DNA from: Apteryx mantelli
Taxonomy: Eukaryota > Chordata > Aves > Apterygiformes > Apterygidae
Direction: 5' to 3'
Length of the DNA stretch: 64,000 bases
NCBI RefSeq assembly: GCF_036417845.1
Contig: NC_089991.1
Span: 10,049,001-10,113,000, forward strand
The notes beneath the pieces are model-generated. The model saw nothing but the letters and a program-made list of their open reading frames with translations. It was not told the DNA's origin and made no database searches. Positions 38,621-49,473 of the stretch are shown piece after piece. Positions within the stretch are counted from its first letter, which is position 1; each line of letters starts with the position of its first letter. A program made the position numbers and the translations under genes.

Positions 38621-39201
38621 CACAGACTTGCCAAAGCCTCCTCTGTGGAGCTCATTGTCTGATGACACCAAAGGCAAAACATGAACTCAAAGAGGCACAT
38701 CTCAAAGCTGAGATGAAATCATAGCAATCCAGGGAAGAAGCTGAAGTAGTCACTAAACACAGTTTCCATGCAGTATTCACCGATAAATTTCATGTGAAAG
38801 TACATAATGGGATAAATCACCAAACTAGGCCAGAAAATGGGAAAAGCCTGACATGGGAGTTTATATATTCACTCAGGCGCAGGGGGTGTTTTATGAAGCT
38901 ATATAAGTCTATAAAAGTAGGGCAGCCTTCTTCTCACTGACAGAGCTGTCTTCTGTCCCTCAGAGTCAGCTTTCAGCTGCTCCAGGGTTCCTACTGAGCA
39001 TCTGTTAATCAGATGATCTTTTTCTGCTTCATGTTGATGAGGAAGCAACCGTCAGACCAAGACTGGCACATTCAGAAGGAAGCATTGAACTCTCGTGGCT
39101 TAGGAGAGAGGTAGAACAATATCAGGGTTAAGTGTCACTAATAAATCTGAAAGGTGGTTTTAAGGTACAGCTGGCTAAGGTGGATGCCTGCTTGGTGATA
39201 G

Positions 39202-39209
39202 ATATATAT
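39202..39209 (+). promoter_or_regulatory. Relic TATA box of pseudogene A
   Basis: ATATATAT lies about 90 bases before the relic ATG, matching the geometry of the live genes. Other TATA-like runs occur at 38900-38916, farther away. Confidence 0.4.
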
Positions 39210-39295
39210 GGATTTCTGTGCTGGGGAGCACCAAGGTATCATCTTGTGACTCAGTGCTTGACAGACTGCAAGCATATTCAGTAACCGTCTCCACC

Positions 39296-39350
39296 ATGAG
39301 GGTGGCAGATGCTTTTGTGCTACCCAGCCGCCTGCTCTGTTGCTTTTCAG
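39296..39350 (+). pseudogene. Pseudogene A exon 1 relic (signal peptide)
   Basis: It has the same length as the live exon 1 of ovoinhibitor and ovomucoid and an open frame encoding M-R-V-A-D-A-F-V-L. Bases after it, ATGTGTAATG, correspond to GTGAGTAACT in ovomucoid, so the splice donor is lost. Confidence 0.7.
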
Positions 39351-40357
39351 ATGTGTAATGCTGCAGAGCCCTGCAGCTGACTTCCTTCCTCAGCTTGGTC
39401 AAAAGCCGGAGCAGCTTCCAAATTGTCAGGCTGTTCTCAAAGACCATTAGACTGGCATGCTAGGAAAAGGGTTTTTTTTCAGAAAAAGGCACTAAAAGGA
39501 TCAGACACAAGGGCAGGTTTTCAGGGCTGCTTCTATGGACTATTATTTTATCACTCTCTCCATGAATGGAAAATAGTTGCAGATGCAGCCTTGTACTCTC
39601 AGTCAAGGATGCAGTGAAGAAATAGTGACTTGCCAGTGCCTGTTACGAAGGCACAGTATGATGTTCAGACATCTAAAATTTACTGGTGAAATGCAGTGGG
39701 TACAGCTCCATATATTGCCCTGCAGCCCTCTGCTGCATCCCGCCTGCTCCAAAGGCCATGGACCGAGATCCTGAGCAGCCCCAGGGCCCGACAAACTTCC
39801 ACGTATTTCACACCATGCACATTTGACCCTCAGGAATTCTGACTTGTAAATGCACTGGTGCCAATCACAGAGGCAATATTTTAGAAATATAAATGCCCTC
39901 TCCTTGTTTGTCCAATTTATCTTTATAGCCTTATCAATGTTTTCTGAGCCTACAGTCATTTTTCTTACAACACAAAGAGAAAGTGAGGTGAATCATTTAA
40001 TTTCTTGATTGATAAGTGGGATTTAGAAAACAATATTTTTTAAATAGTCTTTTTATATTAGGCTGAAAGAGATTTTTTTTCATCATTTATCAGCATGGTA
40101 TATATCAGCACTCACCCATCTGTGACTTTAACAAACCTATAACTGACAACCTTTGTACCTAAACTTCATTCAGAAGCTTTACCAAAAAAAGCTATAGGTT
40201 TCAACATGATGTCTGCTCATAATTTGTCTTTTTGTTAGCTTTTCTTTCAGATATCGTATTTGTTGGAGGAGCATGTGGATGGGCCTAGATATTGTGTCAC
40301 TCTCTTGGGGAGTGCGTGGTAACAACATGGCTCACCCCACTGACTTCTGAAACTATT

Positions 40358-40463
40358 AAAAATATTCAGGAGAGATATTAATGTACAACTATTGCTCTTT
40401 CCAAAAGAATAAAAGTATTCAAGGGAGATATTAATGTATGACTGTCACTCTTTCCAAAAGAAT
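40358..40463 (+). repeat. Tandem duplication, two 53-bp units
   Basis: Units 40358-40410 and 40411-40463 are equal in length and differ at only a few positions. Both end in CTTTCCAAAAGAAT and contain GGGAGATATTAATGTA or GGAGAGATATTAATGTA. It lies in the dead intron 2 of pseudogene A. Confidence 0.85.
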
Positions 40464-41077
40464 ATTTAAATGGTCTTGTTATTACCACTTTTGTAACTAT
40501 ATATTCCTCAGATGAATGAAATCCAGAAATAATTATATGAACTCATTGTATCAGTTCCACAGGTATATTTGACCGGCTGGAAACAGAGGAAATAGCTTGG
40601 GGTCCGAAGATTAAAAAATTACCTTAGACCTCTATATTTAAAAGAATATAATCCTAGTATCCACACATTTCATCCATCTCAGTATGTTCACCCTCAGAAA
40701 TGTTCATTCACTTTTTGTTATTGTCTGATACAATTTTATTTGATTGTTTGCCATGCTCTAGGCTTCTGTTGCATGCGTGCCGCTGACCAACAAGTAGATA
40801 TGAAGAAAGCAAAAAGAAATAATGAAAGGGGGCCAGTCTCCAGCTGGCAAACACCCACTTAGCCTAGAAGGCTTCTCCTGATTTTCACCAGCTGAGGTGC
40901 AGCCCCGTAAGTTTAAACATACTGTGGCTTTGCAAACAAAAAGAGTTCATACAGTGAATTTCTTCCTGCATACTTTTCATTCATAGAAGCTAAACCCTAG
41001 TTTCATTCAGGCCCACTGAGGAATGAACTATTTGGAAATTTATTGCTTTACTGCTTGTCTCTGTTCCCTTTACGCTT

Positions 41078-41207
41078 AGCTGCAGCACATAGCACAGGGG
41101 CACCGCTGAGAACGGCAGTCAGGGCCCCGTGGCCAAGCTCCAGACCAGATCTGTGGCACAGATGGTTTCACTTACATCAATGAATGTGGGATCGGTGCCT
41201 GTAATAT
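41078..41207 (+). pseudogene. Pseudogene A Kazal core relic
   Basis: The second half is well preserved: CTGTGGCACAGATGGTTTCA then AATGAATGTGGGATC, matching ovoinhibitor domain 3 or 4. The first half is strongly diverged. One core cysteine is lost and an unpaired one gained nearby. Confidence 0.75.
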
Positions 41208-42531
41208 GTCAGTCCGAGAGAAAGAGCTTGCTTTCCGAGTGACAGTCTCCTAGCCCCTGGCCTCTCCCTCATGCTTTCCAATTCATCCTCTGTTTTCCTC
41301 TCCACTTGTTGTTTGTGCTCAGGGGGAAATTGCGAAGTTTTAGCAGAGAAAAGAAAATAGCCAGAGTGGAAATCCAAATGATGCAGCATATTCAGATGTC
41401 ATAGACTTGTTGACTGATAGGATTATAATGTCAGAGATGCTAAAACCACTTCATTGTTGGTGGTTAACTCAGATGAACTCTCCTTCACTTGCATCATCTG
41501 TGAGTTTATTTGCATTCCCAGCATCTTGCTTCAGGAAAATGGACATACTGAACCTCTAACAGCAGACTTTCCCTCCTCCCTTTCTGTCCTTCAGAGGACA
41601 GGGGACACGCTCTGACGAGAAACATCAGGGGATACAGGAACAGCAGTCGTTCCAGTGAACAGGAACGAAGGCAAACCAAGACACTGCCTGAGCTCCTGTT
41701 GCTGTCTGTGGCAGCATCCCAAATGATGTCAGCCGGATGCTGAGCAGGCAGTGTAGGAACAGGCATAAGTGATGCATATACCTTCTGTTGGCATTTTATT
41801 CAGCAGTGATTTAACACTAGCTTCCTAATATTGATCTTTACCACAGCCTGCATTCAAACGTATGAAGAGAAAGATGGCAGAAAGATACAAAATATGAGAC
41901 AAATAGGAGAAATATTTCTTTGCCACTGAAGTGTGCACAAACAATCTTTTCTGATAACATCAGGAAAGCAAAGCGGATCCTGTTTTAGGACTAGAAAAGG
42001 AGACTCAGAAAATCCCTGCAGGTATCAGTGCACTCAGCTCTCTTGACAGAAGTTTTGCAAACGTGGCACAGTGCCAAGCCACAAGCCATATAATCAAATG
42101 CAGCATAGCAGTCATCATGAACAAACTAACATATTAAGTCAATGACTGCTTTACTTTGCCAGTGCAATAGTTTGTAGCTGGTAAAAGTCCTGCTACATAC
42201 CTCACTGCCATAACTGTGAAACAGTAAAATCCTGGAATTCAACAACATGTTCCTCTCTGTCAGCACCAACGGTGCTTCACCCACATCCAGCTGCAAAGAA
42301 TCAGCCCATGTTCCCGTTAAAGTTCAGCCCTGCTGAACAAATTGAATTGCTCCCCTTTCTTTTGATGTTAATGTTGAAGGAAATAATATTCAGCGGTTGT
42401 GACCCTAACACTTTTGAAGCTATGGGAACTCTCTCCATCCAGTTTCACCTATTGCAGCCAAGTGACAGTTCAGGCTGTAGCACCAGGATGCATCCTGTCT
42501 CTCACCCTGTTCTCCTTCTCTTTCCCACCAG

Positions 42532-42576
42532 GGAGAGCAGTGGATTTTCTTTTTTAGCCATTCTGGAGAATGTTAA
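42532..42576 (+). pseudogene. Pseudogene A terminal exon relic
   Basis: After CCCACCAG the exon reads GGAGAGCAGTGG and ends AGCCATTCTGGAGAATGTTAA, aligned with the ovomucoid end that encodes S-H-F-G-K-C and stop. It is 45 nt instead of 46, so the frame is off by one base before the final Cys. Confidence 0.75.
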
Positions 42577-42599
42577 ATTGCTATTGCACCCAGTCCTTC

Positions 42600-43810
42600 A
42601 GAGAGTACTCCCTCCCCTTTCTTTTTTACAAGATCTCTCTTAAAAAACAAACCTTCATTCATCCCACATCTCAAAGGTTCCTGGTTTTCTTTCCCTAAAT
42701 GAGAGCAACCTCCTTTACCTCTCTTGTTCGAACACTGTGTTGCATGTGAACTTTTGCTAGTTTGCTGGGCGATAAGGTCAGATCCGTGAGTGCATTTTTG
42801 CTTGATGTTCTGCTCATTCCCATTCTGCACGGGCTCATTTCATGGTTTCACCTGGAAAGAAAGCTTTGCTTGTGGACTTGATACAGCCCCCTTTCTCAGG
42901 ACTGGGCAGACGGAGGCCTCCAGGCTGCTGTGGCACCAATGAACTGGCACCTTCAGGAGCTGCCACCTCTTTACACTCCCAGTTATTTTCTCCCATATGG
43001 AATTTGTGCATGGGGAGAAGGGACACTCTTGAAGTTTTATCTAACTTAAATGACACCTCAGGATAATTTATCTCTCATTCCTGTCATTATCTGTGTATAA
43101 CCTTCTGCACTTCTAGCTCCCTCAGAAGAATACAAAGCCTCAGCTTGCCCTGTCCTGAGCTTGCATGATGCAGAGCACAGACCCTGGCCCCAAGGGCTTG
43201 AGGACCAGGTGGAGAACTGGCAACTCTCAGGCCAAATTTACATTTTGCAGAGCAGGACCTGAAGGCTGAGAGACACAGACTGATGGGGGAATCTCACTAG
43301 CAGAACTGGGGCTGAGCTGAAAGCCCTGAGTATAAGACCTTGGCCATTTCCCCAGTAGTTATTCCAGCCCTCCTCTCCCTCTGATCAAGAGTATGTCTGC
43401 ACCCTATCAGCATGGCAGGGATCAAAGGAATCTGTCACACGGTTATAGATGGTCCTCCACAAACTTGATATGTTACTTACCAAGGGGAGGGGAAGGTAAA
43501 CATGGAAGGATAATTACCCTCTCATTGAAAATGCTTTGTGGTCCGTAGACATTTCTGTCAATCTTAAGAAATAGAACTGAGGGGGCACTGAAGGCATGTT
43601 CCTGTGATAAATGAATGACTGCTGGCAGCTCCCTGTGGAGAGATGATCTGTTTCGTGGGAGACTGTAATCTGTCTCTGCAGCCAGCCTTGCCATAGCCTT
43701 CCTAATGTAGTCATATCCGGGTTACATATCCCTCTGTAAACAAGCGCCAGGATGCAGCTCTCCAGGGATCAAGGGACTTTCCCTGAGGCCTTAGTATTCC
43801 TCTTTGCTGC
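42600..43810. other. Intergenic, no gene seen
   Basis: No Kazal exon or known repeat recognised between the end of pseudogene A and module U3. Confidence 0.45.
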
Positions 43811-43814
43811 TCAG

Positions 43815-44320
43815 GGGGTAACACAATTACTCGGCCCAGCTATACTGAATTACTTTTTCCTACCCTACTCATTAGCCCATTAAAATCTCTTTTTTCTGCC
43901 TATAGGCCTTTCTTGGCAATGACACTCAGCTAGTCTTTGGTGACTTGGGTAGCTGATTGAAATCCAAGGGATGTAGCCACAATCCCCCTGCTGTGTGCTA
44001 TTCTGATGACGTGTGCGCTGCTAGGTGACTGGTAGCTAGCAAACGCCTCATCTGCTGTCCTTTGGAGATGTGTTCAAATATTCCCTTGGTTTACATAACT
44101 TCAAAGCAATTTGCTTTCATAGCAGAACATGCTTATTCATTCTGTTTTCACTGTGCATTGGTCTATAAATAATGCCTCCTTGCAGATAAGAATCTATTGA
44201 ATTTTTTTTTTACCCTTGGAAGCATTTCTCCTGACCCAAACTCCTGAAGGAGATGTTCTCAGCCTTACCAGTGAAGCTGCCAAAGTCACTTTCTTCTGAC
44301 AGACAGCAGTAAATGATGTC
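43815..44320 (+). repeat. Upstream-module copy U3 (before relic B)
   Basis: It has GTAACACAATTACTCGGCCC, CAAATATTCCCTTGGTTTAC and AGCAGAACATGCTTATTCAT, then GTCTATAAATAATGCCTCCTT. The piece CCAGTGAAGCTGCCAAAG is shared with U4 (CAGTGAAGCTGCCAAAAAG). AGAACA is at 44124-44129. The similarity to U2 runs for about 500 bp, so a large upstream block was duplicated. Confidence 0.65.
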
Positions 44321-45064
44321 ATACCCAGGTTGGCTGCTACTTCACCACAGCCACCTTTTCATTGTTACTATTTGGGTTGAGGCAAAGATGAAATTAGCAG
44401 TCAGGAACACACAGCTGAGATCACTGAAGTGTCAGGAAAACTGATTAAACCAATGATTTCCACTTCCTCTGACCAGCTGCATGATAACATCTCCTGCTTG
44501 GCGTCCAAGCCATCTGCCCTGCAGTATGTTTACTCTAAAGAGTAAAACCCTGGGCTGTTGTCCAACTAAGCTTTCTGCTATTTAGTGCTTCCTTCTTCTG
44601 CTGCTTATTCTACTGTTTTCCTGAATCTTATGTGAGCAACTCTTGCCCCATGGCACAGGGCCTGACCTATGGTCTCACCATCCAGAAACCTGACTGAAGC
44701 CAGAGCACCATGTGAACTAGCGAGGTGAGGAGTGATGGTATGTCCTCTGAAAGCTGATACTGCGAGACCCCCATCTGGCCTGTGCAGCAGCAAAGGGACC
44801 ACTGTTTTGGCAGCTTATTTTCTGCAGTGCAGGCAACTGTTCTGGTAAGCTGGCACCTCTACTGCTTTGATGTTTGCAGAAGACCTGTGCCTGGTGTGCA
44901 ACCATCAGTTTAGACAGCCACTTCTCACCTGGGCATTTATTATAGATTCAAAGGCTGACGTGCCTTTGTGGAAGTGTGATGGTGGCAGGAGACCTGGGCC
45001 TATCCTGAAATAGAGAGATCTGGAATTATTGAAATAATCATAGTCTGAAGATAAGGTTTTGTGG

Positions 45065-45090
45065 GTTTTTTTTTTTTTTTTTTTTAATAA
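45065..45090. repeat. Poly-T tract
   Basis: A run of about 22 T bases, possibly the decayed tail of a retroposed sequence in reverse orientation. No element body was recognised next to it. Confidence 0.6.
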
Positions 45091-45304
45091 TGATTAAAAT
45101 CTACTCTTTCTGCTCTGCATATTCTTACTGGCTATCCTCTAAAAATGTATTGGGAACTCTGCATCACTTACCCATCACCTTTAGTGAAGGTCATAGGAAA
45201 ACTCTGAGACTGGTCTCCCGGGTCACAGAGATACATTATATTCTTTATTAATAAAAACCATTTGTAGGAGAGAACATTATATAACTCCTGTGTTAACAGA
45301 ATAA

Positions 45305-45790
45305 TTTAGGCTGGAAGGGCTCTCTGGAGGTGTCTAGTTCAACACCTGCTCAGAGTAGGTCCAACCTCAAAGTCATATCAGGATGCTCATGGCATTCCTT
45401 GTCCAGCCAAACTTTGAGTATCTCCAAGGAGGGAGATTCCACAGCTTCTCTGGTCCTTGCACCACTGTTTGACCAGCTTTGTGGCAAAGAATATTTTTCT
45501 TGCACTCAATCAGAATTTCCTCTTTTTTCTGTGTAGTTCTGAGAAGAGTCTGGCTTCATTTTCTATATAATCCCCATTAGGGAGTTGCAATTAGATGCCC
45601 CGTAGCCTTCTCTTCTCCAGGCTGGCCAAGCCCAGCTCCTTCAGCCTCCCCTTGTATGCCCTGTGCTCCAGTCCCTGACCTGTTGGTGGCCTCCTTTGGA
45701 TTCCTTCCAGCATGTCAACGTCTGTCCTTGTACTGGGGGCCAGTACACTAAATTCATCATGTAAGTAATGTGAAACCATGTTAGCCTTTA
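45305..45790 (-). mobile_element. CR1 LINE 3' end fragment
   Basis: The + strand reads as the reverse complement of a CR1 3' end. Landmarks in order are GGCTGGAAGGGCTC, CTAGTTCAACACCTGC, TTCCACAGCTTCTCTGG, GCCTTCTCTTCTCCAGGCTG and CTGGGGGCCAGTACAC. About 485 bases survive, diverged from the avian consensus I remember. It sits within the remains of pseudogene B, so it probably landed after that copy had lost function. Confidence 0.8.
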
Positions 45791-45949
45791 CCCACAGGGT
45801 ACAAAGTTCTGCTCATGTTCTTGTTAGTTCAGGAAAACATTCTCTGACATTACCTGAATCAAGCTCTATTTTATGAGTTCATAAACACAAGGATATGTTT
45901 TCATACCGATATGTTTTAACTATATAATCAATTTTGTTTGTTTTTTAGA

Positions 45950-46361
45950 TTAATTCAAATACTGCCTTCAGGCCTATCAATTTCTGCAGGCGTGTGGCTC
46001 AGTGTAAATAGTTATTGGCCACATTGTGGCCAAGTGAAAAACAAAGATGGAAACTGTAGCTTGAATGATACTTAGGCATTTTGGAGTGAGCATAGGCAAT
46101 TTCATGAAACAGCTACAACTAACTATTGTTCCTTCCCACTTCTATAGCAACTATTTGTTAATTAAATAATATGGCAAAGCCCAGGAATGTTTGGAAAAGT
46201 GTATTAAATCAGTAATGTCATTTATTTATCAGTGAATTACACTGAGAAGTTGCATTATTTGCTAAGAAAATATCCTAACTTCAGTTTTGATTCTTCCAGA
46301 GAATATGGCATCAACATTGGCAAAAACTGTAATGGAAAATGTAAAACAAGAAATTCCTTGG
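45950..46361 (+). pseudogene. Pseudogene B: Kazal linker-exon relics
   Basis: The clearest relic is 46300-46361 after TTCTTCCAG. It reads AGAATATGGCATCAACATTG and encodes a G-K-N-C-N-G-K-C stretch where live copies have G-K-K-H-D-G-K-C. It ends at a good GTAAGT donor, but is 62 nt instead of 61 and gains a cysteine. A second, weaker relic near 46000-46070 carries GTGAAAAACAAAGATGGAAACTGTA, resembling another linker exon. No core exon between them is convincing. With module U3 upstream this suggests another lost ovomucoid-type gene. Confidence 0.55.
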
Positions 46362-46374
46362 GTAAGTAAGAGAG

Positions 46375-48630
46375 GATGTTAGAGGATGTTATATCAATGG
46401 CCAGATCTTGCCCTGGTGTGAGTCCAGAGACTCTCTGGAGTTCAGAACCATAAAATGTGGCACTGCCTTTGCTTGCTTGCGGGTCTTTGCGCTTGTGCTG
46501 GCCTCTGCACACATGGGGATTTTCCTCTAGCCGAGCGTTCATTAGCCATATGCTGCATCTGACTTCAAAGATTAAAAGGGGAGAGGCCATAATGCAGAGG
46601 ATTACAGCATGAGATCAGTGGCAGGATTGCAAAGGAAATCCTCTTTCTAGCTGTTCTTCTAGGTGTAGCTAAGAACTGAGCAACCTGTCCTTCTACAACA
46701 AAGTCTTGACTAGCTGAGGGATTTCCATCCTGCGGAAGGATAAGCTGGAGCTAAAACCCCCATCTGCCCAGATCTGGAAGGTACAAATGCTGGCTGGGTG
46801 GAGGAAGGAGGTTATGAAGTGACCCCACTCCATATGCTGAAGCCCGTTGATTGCTGGGGGTTGTTTTTGTGGCTTGCCTGAAAGGAGCATGTGAGTGCCT
46901 CAAGGGAGGCTGATATTCCTCAGTCAGCACTTAACTATCTTACAGACTTCCCGTCTATATGCCTGTGAGCTGAACAGCAAGAGTGATCTCCCAAAGAAGA
47001 GACAGGTGGTGTGGTGGTCCGAGGAAATCTATGGGTTGCTCAGGGCAAGAAAGTGACAGCTCCAGTGCCGAATCGGGCAATTGCAGTGGTAAAACTCTGT
47101 CCTGGGCACCTCCTGTGCCCCTTAGCAAGGTCTGACTGTGGGGGTGAGGTACGCAATTATGGATGTAGAGCCTTAGATTTAGGTGGGTGGTCAAGGGCCT
47201 GGGTCAGCGTGGTCAGTGTTACTGCTGGCATCCTAGTGCTTATGTGGCTCCCTAGTATAGCTCCTGGAGTCAGGGGCAAAGATGGAGATGCAGAACATGA
47301 TCTCTTGGAACCTGATTTCTTGACTGCTTTATTTTTGTATTGTTATTTTTTTTTTTCTTGTACTTACTCCATGGCTCCCTGCTTTCCAGGCCAGCTGTTG
47401 AATTCAGTGATCTGTCTAGGAGGCAACCTTGTGGTGTCTTCTCATATGTGCACTTTTCCCCAGTGTATATGGACAACCGTGTGCCATCTTTGGTAGGAAG
47501 ATGCCTTCCAGTTAGAAGTAGTGGGTGGAGTCCTGCCTAGAGGACAGTGCTGTCCAGGGCAATGAGCAGCCTGGAGCAGTGGAGTAGACACCAGGCAGGA
47601 GAACCTGCTGTGGGCTGAAAATTATCAGGTCCGGGCCTGGAAAGCTAATTAGGGTGACTTGCAGAGATCTCACTGGATTGTTACAGAAGGCAGTGGCCTT
47701 CTCCATGTTCCTACTCCATGCAGGAAGAAGTATTTACCTCCACTGTGCTGGGTGATTGACAGCTTGTACATACGAACCAATGAAGGCAACAAGCATGGCA
47801 CATGGCAGGAACTTCATTGACTGCCTGTCGACACTAAGGGGATAAAGTCTCTGGTTTCCAGAGTAAGGATGGGCAAATACCCACAATGTACATAAGGGCA
47901 GTGTACATTCAAGATGTGCTATGCCTGTCGAAAATATTCATACACGCTTCCTGTAATTTCTTGGAACAAAACACAGCAGGATACCTATTCTAATGCTTCT
48001 TCCTGTGAGTAAACCAATCTTTTTTATGTAGAAATGTAACCTATATAGCTACACAACTATGCTACGACTTTCAATACATGCCAGTGTTCAAGATATATGA
48101 ATCCACACACTATAGTACAACATATATATTTAGGGAACAGAGTATACCCTTTAGATCACTGCAATGTATCAGACACTAACACAATTGCTTAGGCTAAATT
48201 TCAATTATTTCAGTTGCATTTCAGTTGATTAACGCATGGTGCGTTGTTTGTTCGAGGGAACACCTGTAAAGCATCTCTTGCTCTGTAGCTCCCACAATAC
48301 CAAAGTCTATGCTAAGCATGATGCTTAGAGTTCATGATGTTAAACAGGTAGACTTGCCATTTCAGACCTGTCAGAGAAATCATGGTGAGATATTTGGGTT
48401 AAAGACAGAACCCACTCTTGCAAAGTTACATTCACTAAAATAGCGGAGGCCAAGGCCTCCTTCTAGGAAGGAGAAACTTGGAGAGAGACTGTACAGAGGC
48501 TGGAGGTGTGAGACAGACTGGGAAATTGGGACAGGCTCTGTTTTAAGTATCATTTTCTAGAATATCTGTATAGGAAAAGGATCTACTGTACTTTCAAATC
48601 TAGCTGTGCCCATGTTCCTAAAACTTCAGT
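46375..48630. other. Intergenic, no gene seen
   Basis: No exon or recognisable repeat apart from a T-rich run near 47342-47356. Open frames here overlap on both strands and have no family resemblance. Confidence 0.4.
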
Positions 48631-48636
48631 GTCATT

Positions 48637-48860
48637 TGTTCTCAAGGTGTCTTGGCAGAACATTTTGAATCAATTCGTTTAACTGTGACTTGGTCTGTAA
48701 ATAAGTACTCTCTGCTGATAAGGTTCAAGTGACATTTTAAGTGGAGTCTGACAGAATCTAACCTGCTTTCAAGTCTTCTGCTGAGCTTTTCTATACCTCA
48801 GCAGTGAAGCTGCCAAAAAGCTCTTTTATCAAACCAGCACTAAATACCATTAACTCAGGT
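48637..48860 (+). repeat. Upstream-module copy U4 (before ovomucoid)
   Basis: It contains TGTTCT (48637-48642) and AGAACA (48657-48662) 14 bases apart, then TTTAACTGTGACTTGGTCTG, TAAATAAGTACTCTCTGCTG and ATAAGG. It aligns in order with U1-U3 and lies about 0.8 kb before the ovomucoid ATG. The two hexamers are half-sites of the steroid receptor class known to control egg-white genes. Function here is inference. Confidence 0.65.
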
Positions 48861-49392
48861 GAGACACAGTCCTACCAGAGTCACCTGGGAATGTTTAACT
48901 AACTAGTTCTGCTGACAGCAAAGCCGCGCCTGACCCATGTTCACACTTCACCTAGTGGCAGATATCTGGGAATGCAGAAAAAAGCCAGAAAACAGAAAGG
49001 AAACTGGAACTTCTTAGGCTAATTTGCAAACAGGGTAGTATCTCGTACCTATACTGCTTCTGGGAGGAGGGCATCCTAGTGGGAGATTTTATGCTGCAGA
49101 GAAAAATGACAAATCTGTCGTTTAATCCCCTAGATATTTTGAGCTACATACACTTCCACTAGAATCCTAACACATTTTCTTTGTCAAAAAGTTGTTTAGT
49201 TTTGCCCACAGAGCAAGTGATGCTTGTCTCAAGTTATTAACCAAATGTCCAGCCAAAATCAATTGCCTAGTAGAGGCAGACCATTACCTGAAAGTCAAGA
49301 TCTCAATAAATATTACCAGCCTCATTGTACCAGTGACAGATTCGGCTGGTTGTTTTATGTTACAGTTGAACAGTTTAAGACACCTGCATTTG

Positions 49393-49400
49393 TATATATT
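49393..49400 (+). promoter_or_regulatory. TATA box of ovomucoid
   Basis: TATATATT lies about 75-80 bases upstream of the ATG at 49474, consistent with the roughly 50-base leader known for ovomucoid. Confidence 0.7.
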
Positions 49401-49473
49401 CACAGTCTGCCTTGTGGAGACCATCTCAAGAGCAGAGCACTAGCAGCCTGCAAACTCAAGAAATACTTCCATC

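Larger units (their letters stand above)
39296..42576 (+). pseudogene. Pseudogene A: decayed ovomucoid/ovoinhibitor-type gene
   Basis: Four pieces lie in the right order and orientation. Exon 1 is 39296-39350: exactly 55 nt, opens with ATGAGGGTGGCA, and encodes a hydrophobic end L-L-C-C-F-S. Its donor GT has become AT. Exon 2 is about 40251-40270 after TTTCTTTCAG. A Kazal core is about 41078-41207, with I-C-G-T-D-G-F-T-Y and N-E-C-G-I-G-A-C-N-M, where the usual second Cys of that pair is Gly and the donor is GTCAGT. The last exon is 42532-42576, similar to the ovomucoid end but one base short. Other domain exons were not found. It is a host gene copy that lost domains and then decayed; it looks dead. 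Confidence 0.7.

Noticed and set aside
45950-46000. Possible Kazal core relic before the linker relics of pseudogene B
   Set aside because: An AG and two TGC/TGT codons are present, but the cysteine spacing and surrounding bases do not align with any live core exon.
47011-47496. Plus-strand frame of about 160 codons
   Set aside because: No family resemblance, no splice or promoter support, and it runs through simple T-rich sequence.
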